Part shown: in pieces, positions 43,985 to 54,605 of the stretch
Layout of the letters: each line of letters begins with the position of its first letter
Position numbering within the stretch: position 1 is the first letter of the stretch
Origin: Flaccisagitta enflata
Taxonomy: Eukaryota; Chaetognatha; Sagittoidea; Aphragmophora
Direction of reading: 5' to 3'
Assembly (NCBI GenBank): GCA_965153355.1
Contig: OZ231127.1
Location: 31,434,001 to 31,498,000, forward strand
Length of the DNA stretch: 64,000 nucleotides
The notes under the pieces: generated by a model
What the model saw: the letters and a program-made list of their open reading frames with translations, nothing else
Database searches by the model: none
What the model was told of the DNA's origin: nothing
Made by a program: the position numbers and the translations under genes

Positions 43985-44113
43985 CATAAGCTCCCCTGCC
44001 CAGCGACATGACAGCCCCTGCCCACTCACACACTGCCTCGGCCCTGCCTACCCGAATTATCACCCCTGCCCACCCGCAAGCGACTTCTTTTTGGCCATGT
44101 ATCCGGCCTTGTT
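43985..44113 (+). mobile_element. Tag-hairpin element, 3' fragment
   Basis: CCCTGCCCACCCGCAAGCGA, then TTGGCCATGTATCCGGCC and TTGT. Counterpart at 63843-63947 in copy 2, which lacks about 35 bp of the CTGCCCACC repeats. Confidence 0.8.
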
Positions 44114-44170
44114 CTTTTATACGCCGGAAGCAATTTCATCCGGAGATTTCTTGCGATAGAACCTTCATGA

Positions 44171-45620
44171 TCTATCGATGTGAAACTAATTAAACAAGTG
44201 AGTTATATCCACCTTCAAGAAGTTCCAAATTCTTTCCCTCCCCTTTTGAATGAGTGAGATCAATGAGTCACCAGGAGATGGAAGTATTGCGCAATTATTC
44301 AGGTTCGGGCTCCTCAAGCTAATGGAACAATCTCAGCACGGGGCAATAGTAGATACATGACACCTACATACATGGCAACATACACGCATCTAGGAACGAC
44401 TTAATCACTTAAAAGACTTATATAAAGGATGCGATGAATCAAAGGTGGTACAGCGGGACGGTCGAAAGGACCCACAGACGGACAGACCGAGAGACTGACG
44501 CAGCATCGTGCAGAGTCGCGTGCCTGCGACTAAAAGAAACAAGTCTGCCTTTTGAAAAAAATATCAATCTCTTTTCTAAAAATCGTTAAACAGTGGCACA
44601 GTCACAGGTTTACCAAATCCGATACATTTGATCAGAGAGCTTGAAAGTTTCTCTTCGGCAACAACCTTTAAATAAATCCAATTCCATTGCATGATCGTAA
44701 ATTACTCCATTACTCCATTACTCCATTACTCCATTAACGCTTTCCCAGTTTCTAGTTTTCCCTACGATGAACGTATGGGAAGATTCATGCCAGTGAGCAA
44801 CTTAAAAGTGTGGTTGAATTGAACTGCAATAACCGATGTCAAGAAACCAACAAATTGTATCTGTTACACAAAGATTTCCACTATTGCACCCAGTACTTTA
44901 AGACCGCCTGGATTATGACGTTCAAAGTGAAGTCGCTTTTCAATAACCTTTATTTCAAAATATATTAAACAACAACATTCAAAACTGGATCAAAAAAAGG
45001 TAAGAAAACAGAAGATATGTACATAACAGAAAGTTTGATATGCTTGAGGTATGTACCAAACAGGCTATCAATCTCAAACAGTAAGGAGTAGTTTGATGAA
45101 AAATCTAACACACAGCTAATAAGACTTGAAATTCCAACTGATTCAATTCAGTTGCTCATACAATCAATTGACAAAACGAGTATTATGAAAGTGGCTTGTG
45201 CATTTCATTTTGGACTATTAATTCTTAGAGGTAACTAGCATAACACTAGTTGTCCCTGATGGCTGCACAAGGGCGGAAGGAAAATAAAAGAATTTGTGAC
45301 AGACCGACCAATGACCGGAGGGAACAAAAGACTGACAGTAGATCATAGTCCTGTGTCAAAGACAAAAGTAATTGACCATTCATAAAAGAATCATAATAAG
45401 TGAAAGGACTGTATAAAACAAAACCTACAGCTCTTAAAACATAAGACTATCTTGAACAAAAGTAAGCACACGATATAATGATTTTTTAAAGGCAATTGTT
45501 AATGACTCAAATTATTGACAATCCAAAATTTTTGATTTTTTTTGGCTCGCCAGGAATCTCGATGTCTTTTTGGGAAAAAACTATTTCTGAACAAAATGAT
45601 GCAAAAGCAATATACATTTT
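44171..45620. other. Mostly unassigned DNA
   Basis: A worn minus-strand tag-hairpin 5' fragment lies at 44432-44535 (TAGTCGCAGGCACGCGACTC, then GTCTCTCGGTCTGTCCGT). ATTACTCC repeats lie at 44699-44735. I see no gene. Confidence 0.5.
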
Positions 45621-45643
45621 GAGTCGCGTGCTACGCGACTCTA

Positions 45644-46227
45644 ACAGGGTGTGCAAATTATCCGCAATTGGCACTTACTTTTCTCAAAAACCTCAGAAGA
45701 TAATGATTTATGAAACCAGGAGTGGTAGGTATGAAAGAGTACCCTTTTTAGTAATCTAAACTAAAATTTACAAAGTCAGTAATGACGCTTTTTAGGTAGA
45801 TTTTACTCTTATGAAACACTCCTTAAAAGATTCTTAAAAATGATCTGAAATTTTATCATTAGTTTTTCTTGCTCTATAGGCCCAGTTTATTTGCTTTAGT
45901 GAGCTCAATTCATATTGATATAATTTACCTCCCTCAGTATAATGTGTGCCAAGCAAAGAAAATCATTATTGAATAGTCACAAATGTATGAGAATCTATGA
46001 TTTTATAACCTATTTTGCTTAAAAAATAAAATCCTGTCAAAATCAAAACCTTTGCTTCAAATCATTTGACTCCCATAGTGACAAGGGTTACAGAAAAGAC
46101 CTGCAATCAATCTTAGCTTCTAGTATAACTAATTGGAGAACTCTACTCCAAATTTCATGGTGCTGGGTCACTTTTAAATATAAATTTTCTTCCATAAAGC
46201 AATTGCGGATAATTTTGCACACCCTGT
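45644..46227. mobile_element. TA-flanked inverted-repeat element (ACAGGGTGTG ends)
   Basis: 584 bp between TA at 45642-45643 and 46228-46229. The ends are ACAGGGTGTGCAAATTATCC and GGATAATTTTGCACACCCTG(T), inverted for about 28 bp. It splits the family word CTCTACACCCCGC of its host, which confirms the insertion. No transposase frame. Likely a mariner-type MITE. Confidence 0.92.
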
Positions 46228-46318
46228 TACATCCCGCTATGTCGGTCCGTTGGTCCGTCCGTCAGTCCCTCCGTCCCTCTGTTCGTCATACTTTATTTTT
46301 CGTTGGTTTTGTGGTTTT

Positions 46319-46514
46319 TAGTCGCGTGCTACGCGACTCTACACCCCGCTTTGTCGGTCCGTCCGTCGGTCCGTCGGTCCGTCCGTCACACTTTACTTTT
46401 TTTGGCGTTAATGGGGGTTTTGGCTTTACTGCTCCTGCCCAAGGGCTCTACTGACCTCAATTATGGCCCCTGCCCACCCGCACGCGACTGGGGTAGCCGT
46501 GTATCCGGCCTTGT
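46319..46514 (+). mobile_element. Tag-hairpin element, complete, nested in another
   Basis: 196 bp and the cleanest copy in the window: TAGTCGCGTGCTACGCGACT, ACACCCCGCTTTGTCGG, GTCCGTCGGTCC repeats, TTTGGCTTTACTGCTCCTGC, CACCCGCACGCGACTGGGGT, AGCCGTGTATCCGGCCTTGT. The host reads GTGGTTTT then TGGCCTCATAGC, so the site is T/T without duplication. Confidence 0.95.
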
Positions 46515-46620
46515 TGGCCTCATAGCTCCTACCCAAATGATCAAGTGACCTCAAATATGGCCCCTGCCCCCCCCCCAAACGCGACTGGGGTAGTGACTGT
46601 CTGTTAATCCGTTGGCCCTT

Positions 46621-47410
46621 GGTCTATTGGTCCGTTGGTTTGTCCATCACGCTCCAGTTTGAGACGCGAATACAAAACGCGAATTCATGATGCTGTAAAT
46701 GACATTGATTGTGTGTGTGTTAGTGTTAGGGGGGGCGGGGCGGGGCGAGGCGATATTGTGACCCAGCGTCACTTGTTTTCTATTCGTTCTCACTAAATAC
46801 TGAAATCGAAAGGAAAATAACATGTAGTCACATGTATGTGGGCACGGGGCAGGGGCAATACCAACAGCATGGGCATTGGGCAATTCTCTCACACTCGCAA
46901 AGACCGGGCATTGCGCACAGGTGCGGCATTCGTAGCGAAATCGGCTCATCAAGCATTTGAGCAAGGGCAATGATGCAAAAACCTCCCAAAACGCCGAAAA
47001 AAGCTTGAGAAATGAGTGACCGATCGATGGGATTGTGACTTCTAAGTTCGTTCGTTCTGTGCAAGAGGTCATGTCCGTCCGTCAGTTGGTCATTTGGTCG
47101 ATCGGTCGGTCACGTTTGAAATGCGCAAAACAGCAAATTCTCTGCAAAAGAGGGAGAAAGGACTTGATCCCTATCCCTTCTGATATTCATTCATTCATTC
47201 ATTCATTCATTCATTCATTCATTCATTCATTTGTTTCTTTGTTTGTTCGTTTGTTAGTTCAATCATTCATCCAAAAAATTCACAAATTCTTGATCAGCGA
47301 GGAGCGCTTATTGGCCAAAGCTTGGTCTTGTTATAAGCACGCAAACACTAACATACTACGAAAGTTTATATTGGACATAAAACAAAAAAACAAGTTCTTT
47401 CCTCGCTCCA
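46621..47410. other. Integrin 3' flank, unassigned DNA with an (ATTC)n run
   Basis: The (ATTC)n run is at 47188-47235. GTCY-like words at 47075-47110 and TTGGTCTTGT at 47322-47331 may be element remains. The 3' untranslated region and polyadenylation site of the integrin gene should lie below 47410, but no clear AATAAA is seen close to the stop codon. Confidence 0.45.
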
Positions 47411-48712
47411 CTAGGTCTCGCTTTCCATAGTTTCGTCCGCGTTGTCTGACAAAAGAGCATCGCAGGCTCGTCCTTCCACTGAAGGCGTTTTCCCGTTGTT
47501 GAGAACTTGAATACTGATGGCGTTTGTGTCTCCGTCACCACAATCACCTCCTCCTCCTCCTCCTCCACCACTTCCTCCTCTTCCTCCTCCGTCATAGTCA
47601 TCACTCCACATGTCCTCATCCTCCTCGTTCATCTCCTCCAAAAGTCTCAGCATTTCTTCTCGATATTTTCTCCGAAAGAAGCCGAGTTTGTAGAGGACGA
47701 GAACGAGGAGGAGGAAGAGGACGATCCCGATGGAGATGCTCAACAAAACCGCCCACCAGGAGACGCTCTTTGTAGAAGTCATGATTAACGTTATAGGTAA
47801 AATTGTGGTCGTGGTTGTTGTCGTAATCATCGACGAGTCATTCGACGGTTTCATCATCTTATTCAAGCTGTCCATGTCTTTGCGCTCCTCCTCCTCTTCT
47901 TCTCGTGCTTCCCTGGCTGATGCGACGGCTTTGACGTGGATATTAAAGGTTTTCACTCCACCGGAAGTGAGTCGATTCAAAGTCGACTCGTGGATTTGAT
48001 CTTTGACGATGACGCTGATGGCGTTGCCGGGGGCCAAATCGACAAAATTGCACTCGACACGCCAACATGACGTCGACGCGTCGTCACAAGTCATGTTAAT
48101 GGTTGATTGGAGTCGGGCGGAAGAAGAAGAAGAAGAAGAAGAAGAAGAAGAAGAAGAAGAAGAAGAAGAAGAAGAAGAAGAAGAAGAAGCAGAAGAAGAA
48201 GAAAAAGAAGAAGAAGAAGAAGAAGACGATGTAAGTCTATGATAGAGATCGCTAACGTCTCTGAGGGCACTTTCGTTTTGAGGGTTGCTCGCGTCAAACG
48301 GTTTTCCACCTCGGATGAGTTCAAAGAAGCAAAGATCGAGAGGTTCATCGAATTCACTGTTGGGGTCATTTGATGAGGACGACGACGATGACGATGGTGA
48401 CGTGCGCATCATCGACGGCGCGTGGACGTGGACCGACGGCGCGCGTGAAAGATAAGGCACGTTGAGGCGCATGCGCAAAACTGGTAGCGGAGATTTGCCG
48501 GCGTTTTCCACGATGAATTCGTGCGACGTCCTGAAAAGATTCGAAGTTTCCCGATTTTGAAGATGCGGATTTTGGGATTGTTCCAAAGATTCGATCCGTT
48601 GACGTTGTTCTACCGATGGACGGACGAGATGGGGTGGTGAGGAGGAAGAGGATGAGGAGAAGGAGGATGTGGACGAAGTTTTTGAAGAGGATGCAGATGC
48701 ATTGTAGGAATC
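47411..48712 (-). CDS. Integrin alpha subunit, last exon (membrane-proximal ectodomain, TM helix and tail)
   Basis: This 1302-bp terminal exon follows acceptor CTCCTCAG in phase 0 and ends at TAG (47411-47413). It encodes about 433 residues of an adhesion-receptor alpha chain. In order: a Ser-rich stretch; a beta-sandwich part with FIVENAGKSPLPVLRMRLNV; a pure poly-Ser tract (plus 48118-48230); the family's last cysteine region, CDDASTSCWRVECNFVDLAP; a Thr-rich stalk; a transmembrane helix (WWAVLLSISIGIVLFLLLVL); and the juxtamembrane motif KLGFFRRKY at plus 47669-47690. The GFFxR motif clasps the beta subunit in known integrins. The tail of about 95 residues is long for the family and is acidic and then Gly-rich. 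An apparent start at 48586 is a TTG inside the exon. Confidence 0.93.
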   Translation of the reverse strand, partial: DSYNASASSSKTSSTSSFSSSSSSSPPHLVRPSVEQRQRIESLEQSQNPHLQNRETSNLFRTSHEFIVENAGKSPLPVLRMRLNVPYLSRAPSVHVHAPSMMRTSPSSSSSSSSNDPNSEFDEPLDLCFFELIRGGKPFDASNPQNESALRDVSDLYHRLTSSSSSSSSFSSSSASSSSSSSSSSSSSSSSSSSSSSSARLQSTINMTCDDASTSCWRVECNFVDLAPGNAISVIVKDQIHESTLNRLTSGGVKTFNIHVKAVASAREAREEEEEERKDMDSLNKMMKPSNDSSMITTTTTTTILPITLIMTSTKSVSWWAVLLSISIGIVLFLLLVLVLYKLGFFRRKYREEMLRLLEEMNEEDEDMWSDDYDGGGRGGSGGGGGGGGDCGDGDTNAISIQVLNNGKTPSVEGRACDALLSDNADETMESET

Positions 48713-48956
48713 CTGAGGAGAAACAAAATAAATGTATTAAAACTGAGTTGTTCTTTTTTTTTCAGATAAGTCGTGAATAACAAACAGTAGCAGTTTTACG
48801 GAAATTTCTGATTGCTTAAATTCTGCCTACAACCAATAAATTTTACACTAAATGCCATCAAAAAAGCTATAATTGGAATTAATGGGATTGAGGAAGCCTT
48901 GGTTTATGTGCAATTTGTAGTCTTATTCCAAGAGAGTTGCCTTATTTTCCGAGTAC

Positions 48957-49263
48957 CTGATGAAATAAAATTGCCTCTGGATTGACATGGCCGAAAATCC
49001 TGAGATTAACGTCCCTTCTGACATCGAGTTTTAACCAAAATCGATTGTCGGCGAGCTGTTCCAGCTTCTGCGTCGAGGACGTCGTCACTTCCGCCGCGAT
49101 CGGCAAAGAATCCACCTTATGTTTCTTCCCAATAACATCCTTGTCGTCTCGTCGTCCTCTTCCTCCTCCGATTCTGCCTACATCGCTGACGTCGAGTTCC
49201 ACGTCGAATTCCTTCTTCTCGCCTCTCTTCAAAGGGTTGCCGATTTCACACAGCAACGGATAT
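48957..49263 (-). CDS. Integrin alpha subunit, ectodomain exon
   Basis: 307 bp between acceptor CTCATTAG and donor GTACTC. After the split codon it reads YPLLCEIGNPLKRGEKKEFD, then VELDVSDVGRIGG. This is the integrin alpha C-x-(I/L)-G-N-P-(L/F)-x-x-G core of a membrane-proximal beta-sandwich (calf/thigh region). It continues through a basic, Gly-rich loop (GRGRRDDKDVIGKK) to FWLKLDVRRDVNLRIFGHVN. It takes the phase-2 junction from the exon at 49820-50138 and ends in phase 0, matching the last exon. The loop of charged residues between strands is an unusual insertion for this position. Confidence 0.92.
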
Positions 49264-49394
49264 CTAATGAGGGAGGTTATGTACTTAAGATGCGGATATA
49301 AATTAACGGATCAGGGACGCACCAAACTCACATATTAACGCATTCTTTCAAGAAAGCACGTACACACATACAATAAGAAAAAAAAATTTTGTTG

Positions 49395-49750
<356 letters not shown>

Positions 49751-49819
49751 CCTTGTTAGTAATGTTTAATATTTTTGATTCTGTCGTCGCCGTCTTCATT
49801 TTCAAAGTCGAAGACTCAC

Positions 49820-50138
49820 GTTTTATTTGAGTTTCTGCCGACTTTGACGTCTGTTTGGCAATCGACTCTGGCTCCAGTCCCCGAATCTCTGACGTTGATG
49901 TACGAGACGCTGCGTGGAAACGCCACGTGCAACGTCGTGCGGAAAGCGTCTTCGCCGTCATTCGACACGCGGAATCGGAGGACGACGAGACGCGTGACGC
50001 CGATGACGATGACAGGGGAGGGAGACGGACGGATCAATTGACCTTCCAACTGAATGTCCGAAAGACAGACATGATCCACGCCACAATCGCGAGCGAACCA
50101 CAAATATCGAACCACTTTAGATCCGCTCCCGAGGCCAT
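49820..50138 (-). CDS. Integrin alpha subunit, ectodomain exon with DCGxDxxC motif
   Basis: 319 bp between acceptor CACCCCCAG and donor GTGAGT. It reads DGLGSGSKVVRYLWFARDCG, then VDHVCLSDIQLEGQLI. The C-G-x-D-x-x-C-x-x-D-(I/L)-x-L pattern is typical of the integrin alpha leg, between the thigh and calf domains. The rest (LVVLRFRVSNDGEDAFRTTL) is a beta-sandwich strand pair. Entry is phase 1 and exit phase 2, fitting the next exon. The upstream part of the gene, with the seven-bladed propeller and its FG-GAP calcium loops, should lie at higher coordinates. None was recognised up to the window end, so the preceding intron is either more than 13 kb or its exons are too short to see. Confidence 0.92.
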
Positions 50139-50221
50139 CTGGGGGTGAAAAGGACAGAAATCGTAGGAATGTGAAAAATATTGACTTGATATCACACATC
50201 ATTACACGAGCCTCAGATTTT

Positions 50222-50340
50222 TAGGTGCGACAAAGCACCTCTATAACTGGCTGTGTCCGTCCGTCGGTCGGTTGGTCTGTCGGGTAACGCATTCGTTCGA
50301 CGATCCACACGTCGCACCTTATTGGCCTACTTGGCCTTGT
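50222..50340 (+). mobile_element. Tag-hairpin element, AGGTGCGAC subfamily, inside the integrin gene
   Basis: 119 bp: TAGGTGCGACAAAGCACCTC, TATAACTGGCTGTGTCCG, GTCGGTCGGTTGGTCTGTC, GACGATCCACACGTCGCACC, TTATTGGCCTACTTGGCC, TTGT. The inverted tag GTCGCACC is present. It sits 84 bp upstream of the 49820-50138 exon in the same intron. Confidence 0.93.
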
Positions 50341-50942
50341 TTCTTTTCTTTTTTGATTTGTAACATTTCATGACGGCACAATTTTGCACTAAAAAATTAA
50401 AGAAATCAAATCTCATCGATCATCAATCTTAAGATGCCCTCCACTCGGAATATCCTCTCTAGATAGAAACGGCAAAGTCACATGCCACGTGAGCTATCCT
50501 AAAAATTAAGCAAAATAGTACAGTGACGACATGGTATGAGTGGATGAAAAGATATTGAACATACCGTCGACGCCGGAACTACGATTTGCTAAGGGTAAAA
50601 ACATGTATACTCTAGCTATTGCAACACATTTCTAAGATTTTCCAAGAGTTATTATGCTGCATGAACAAATTAGGACAGAAAAATACTGAAAAAAGCTTCA
50701 AAATTACAGTCCCCCGATTGGGGACTGTAGCTTTGAAGCTTTCTCGTTGCGTACACGCAACTCGATGAGATACACGACAAAACAGCAATTTCAAGATGAA
50801 AAAAAAAAGAAAAAAAAAGTAAGTATTGTTTTAATGATGTCAAAACTTGATAATGATAACAATAGTGGATGATGATGATGACAACAATGAATGATAATGA
50901 CAACAAAAATCTAAGAAAAAAATATTATGAAAATCTTTTTTA
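50341..50942. other. Unassigned intron DNA with a repeat fragment
   Basis: 50590-50690 matches part of 29600-29690 (inverse orientation in part). ATGATGACAACAATGA-type repeats run at 50860-50910. Confidence 0.5.
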
Positions 50943-51019
50943 ACAAGGCCAACACCTATAAGTCGCGTGCAGGACAAAAATAATTGAACTGACGTGACTC
51001 CTTATTGTATCTTTTTATC

Positions 51020-51930
51020 AAAAATCAGACTTAAACCTGACCCAAACCAGACCCAAACCAGACTCAAACCAGACCCAAACCAGACTCAAACCAGACTCAA
51101 ACCAGACTCAAACCAGACTCAAACCAGACTCAAACCAGACTCAAACCAGACTGAATCCATACTCAAACCAGACTCAATCCAGACTCAATCCAGGCTCAAA
51201 CCAAGGAACTCAAGCCAGACTCAAACCAGACTCAAACCAGACTCAAACCAGGAATAAACCGGAATTAAACCAGACCTAAACCAGACCTAAACCAGACCTA
51301 AGCAGACTAAACCAGACATAAACCAGACCTTAACCAGACATGAATCAGACAAACCAGACCTAAACCAGACCCCAGCCAGACCCAAACCAGACATCAATCA
51401 GACATAAACCAGACATAAGCCAGTCTTAAGCCAGACTCAAACCAGATTTAAACCAGACTCAAGCCAGACTCCAAGCCAGACTCAAACCAGACTCAAGCCA
51501 GACTCCAACCAGATTCCAAACCAGGCTCAATCCGGACTCAATCCAGATTCAAACCAGACTCAAACCAGACTCAAACCAGACTCAAACCAGACTCAAACCA
51601 GACTTAAACGGAGCTTAAGCCGAACTTAAACCAGACTTACACCAGACTTACACCACACTTACACCCTGCCACCACACTTACCACACTTACCATGCATACA
51701 CAGACTTAATCAGACCTCATCCCAACCCCTAAATCAGACTAAATCAGACTTAAACCAGACTTACACCAGACTTTAGCAGGCTTACACCAGGCTCACCAGA
51801 TAAGCCAGACTTAAACCAGACTTAAACCAGACTTAAACCAGACTTAAACCAAACTTAAACCAGACTCAAACCAAGACTTAAACAGACTCAAACCAGACTT
51901 AAAGCCAGACTTCTGAACCAAAAAATGACA
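51020..51930. repeat. CCAGACTCAAA minisatellite, 11-bp unit
   Basis: About 80 units with variants CCAGACTTAAA, CCAGACCTAAA, CCAGACCCAAA. Frames reading LKPDSNQTQTR come from this. Confidence 0.95.
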
Positions 51931-52125
51931 AAAGATGGAGTCCCCAGCCCGGACCCATGACGACTCAAGATGACCCAAAATGACCTACAATGACCCAAAG
52001 TGACCCATAATATCTAAAGAAGACCTATTAAGACAAGAAATAAGAATAGCAGCCCAAAGGCAGTAAGTGGTCAGCAGTACCCGAGCCCTGCTTGAGCAGT
52101 ATGTGATTTATGTTGAGGGGGAGCA

Positions 52126-52782
52126 GGGCAGCGGCTTGAAGAGGCAGAGTCTGTAGAACACAGGGGAATCTGTCCGTCCGTCCATCCGTCCTTCAGTCTG
52201 ACTTCCTTCTGATCAGGATGCTAGGTTATTCAAACTCTCATTGAATAACGTGGAGAGATGATAAAATGCAGTATTTGGAGAACGGTACCCATGCCCTTCA
52301 TGAGTAGTTTATAGGATAGGTCGAGAAGGGAGCAGGCCAGGATCTTGGTCTCTAGGGCCAACATTTGGTCTCAGAGACCAATTTCTCGGACTCAGAGGCC
52401 AGGATTTGAGTCTCTAAGGCCAGGATTTGGGTCTCTGAGACTAGGAATTAGGTCTTAGAGGCCAGAATCTGGGTCCCTGAGGCCAGAATCTGGGTCTCTA
52501 ATGCTAGGATGTGGGTTTTAGAAGCCAGAATCTAAGTACCAGAAGCCAAAATCTAGGTCCAAGGGGCTAAAATGATAGAATTCAGACCAGAATTCAGGTT
52601 TTCTAGCCAGATTAGGACCATTTTGCTTGGATTTGGGCTATTTTGCTTGGATTTGAGCCATACAGTTTAGATTTGGAGCCCCAAAGGCAAGCCCTGAAAT
52701 GGAGGCTGGGGCGTACGCGGACGGGCGGACAGATTCCCCACCAGCATTCTACAGGACTTCGTCCCCTTCGGGGCCGCTGCCC
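52126..52782. mobile_element. GGGCAGCGG-family unit with GGTCTCTGAGGCCAGGAT array
   Basis: The left end is GGGCAGCGGC...AGTCTGTAGAACACAGGGGA; the right end is the inverse, TTCTACAGGACTTCGTCCCC then GGGGCCGCTGCCC. GTCC/GGAC runs lie just inside each end. The array spans about 52340-52590. Confidence 0.78.
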
Positions 52783-52789
52783 AAAAAAG

Positions 52790-53060
52790 GACAAAAATGA
52801 GTTAAATGATCAAAATGAACATAATGACATAAATGACCAAAACATACCAAAAATGATGTCAAATGACCAAAAATGACAGGAAATGTCCCAAAATGGCTTG
52901 GAATGACTTAAAAATACTTTAAACACCCAAAAATGACACAAATGACGTAAATGAACAAAATGACATATATGATCAAAAATGATCAAAAAATGATCAAAAT
53001 GACCAAAATGATTGTAAAACAATCAAAATGACTAAAGCAACAAAAAATGACTCAAAATGA
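52790..53060. repeat. AAAATGACC/AAATGACAT minisatellite
   Basis: Degenerate 9-11 bp units on the plus strand, the inverse of the GGTCATTTTT array at 59750-60090. Confidence 0.9.
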
Positions 53061-53324
53061 CTCCAGACAACCCAAAAGCCAGCCATAGCAGCGCCACTTC
53101 GATGTTACTGGCGGACAGCGAACCCGGACCGACGGGACAGACGGACCGACGGCAGGCGGGTTGTAGAGTCGCGTGTCTGCGACTAAAAAAGATTAAGAAA
53201 AAAAAAATTTCAATAAAAAATTTCAATAAGCTTTCAAAAAAAATTTTTAAAATTTCAAAAAAAAAAATTTCAAAAAAACTTTTCAAAAAAATTTTTTTTT
53301 TAATTTTTTAAAAAATTTAGTAGT

Positions 53325-53975
53325 CGAAGATAATGACAGTAGATGAAGAAGATGACAGTAGATGAAGAAGATGACAGTAGATGAAGATGATGACAGTAGA
53401 TAAAGATGATGACAATAGTTGAAGATGATGACAGTAGTTAAAGATGATGACAGTAGTTGAAGGTGATGACAGTAGTTGAAGATGATGAGAGTAGTTGAAG
53501 ATGATGAGAGTAGTTGAAGATGATGAGAGTAGTTGAAGATGATGACAGTAGTTGAAGATAGTAAAAGTAGTTGAAGAATGATGACAGTAATTGAGATGAC
53601 AATGAATTGAGATGATGACAATGGTAGAAGATGATGACAGTAGTTGAAGATAGTGACAGTAGTTGAAGATGTGAAAACGTAGTTGAAGATGATGACGTGA
53701 GTTGAGATAATGACAGTAGTTGAAGATAATGACAGTAGTTATAGATGATGACATTAGTTGAAGATAATTTTTTTTTTAAATTTTCAAAAAAAATTTAGTA
53801 GTCGAAGATTATGACAGATAAAGATAATGACAGTAGTTGAAGATAATGACAGTAGTTGAAGATGATGACAGTAGTTGAAGATGATGACAGTAGTTGAAGA
53901 TGATGACAGTAGTTGAAGATGATGACAGTAGTTGAAGATGATGACAGTAGTTGAAGATGATGACAGTAGTTGAAG
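53325..53975. repeat. Minisatellite, 19-bp unit GTTGAAGATGATGACAGTA
   Basis: More than 30 units in two blocks (53325-53765 and 53810-53975), split by an A/T-rich stretch that itself duplicates 53290-53325 (AAATTTAGTAGTCGAAGATWATGACAG follows both). The frames with NYCHHLQLLSS are the 19-bp unit read in three phases. Confidence 0.95.
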
Positions 53976-54106
53976 ATAGATCTGGAATCCATGATGGCAA
54001 ACCTAAAGAAAAATCAGAATGAAATAAATGAGCAAGTAAAAGAATTCATCAACTCCAATCTTCTACATAAATCGCCTAAGTCCTAGTGACATATTACTAC
54101 ATTAAT

Positions 54107-54605
54107 AAGCTAATATCTTATAAACCAGAATTCAGATTTAATTCGAATTTTGCAGGGGCAGTTCAATTAATATCCTTTACTTGTATACCAAATTAAAAAA
54201 GAATTCACATAACTTTGCTACCCTTTGCCTATGTAAACTGCCTAAGTCATAGTAACATATTACTACATAAGCTAATATCTCATAAACCGGACTTTAGATT
54301 TAATTCGAATTTTGCAGGGGTTATTTATTTACTACCCTCTACTTGTGTACCAAATTAGAAAAAAATTCACATACCTTTACTACCCTTTGTCTATGTAAAT
54401 TGCCAAAGTTCTAGCAATATACTACTACATAAATAAGCTAATATATCATAAACCAGACTTCAGATTTAATTCGAATTTTGCAGGGGTTGTTTATTTACTA
54501 CCCTCTACTTGTATACCAAATTAAAAAAAAATTCATTAACTTTTTCTACCCTCTACCTATGTAAACCATCTAAGTCCCAGCTCAATATTACTACAAAAAT
54601 AATAG
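54107..54605. repeat. Tandem repeat of about 165 bp, three units, then a partial inverse
   Basis: Units start near 54107, 54268 and 54437 with GCTAATATCTCATAAACC, then AGATTTAATTCGAATTTTGC, then TACCCTCTACTTGT and CACATACCTTTACTACCC. At 54600-54640 the text GGCAAAGGGTAGTAAAAG is the inverse of part of the unit. Confidence 0.85.

Larger units (their letters stand above)
45621..46620 (+). mobile_element. Tag-hairpin element, outer of a nested set
   Basis: It starts GAGTCGCGTGCTACGCGACT. It is interrupted by 45644-46227, resumes ATCCCGCTATGTCGGTCC, is interrupted again by 46319-46514, and resumes TGGCCTCATAGCTCCTACCC. The inverted tag follows as AACGCGACTGGGGTAG. The 3' hairpin is worn away, so the right limit is approximate. 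Confidence 0.8.
50943..53185 (-). mobile_element. Largest tag-hairpin element, with four minisatellite blocks
   Basis: Read on the minus strand it starts TAGTCGCAGACACGCGACTC, ACAACCCGCCTGCCGTCG. It then has a GTCATTTTGG array (52790-53060), an inverted-repeat unit (52126-52782), a GGGTCATTTTGGGTCATC block with CTGGGGACTCC, and a TTTGAGTCTGG array (51020-51930). It ends CCTGCACGCGACTTATAGGT, GTTGGCCTTGT. The same order of blocks occurs in 59652-60737, so this is one element rather than neighbours by chance. Confidence 0.8.

Noticed and set aside
46730-46770. Separate GTGACCCAGCGTCAC element shared with 8410-8440
   Set aside because: The shared stretch is only about 25 bp with no visible ends, too little to define a family here.
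48586-48712. Integrin last exon as an independent 391-residue protein starting at 48586
   Set aside because: The apparent start is a TTG, the frame stays open upstream to a good acceptor at 48712, and the phase fits the preceding exon.
53317-54000. Repetitive secreted protein (NYCHHLQLL repeats)
   Set aside because: A 19-bp unit cycles through all frames. No start context, domain or codon bias supports a gene.
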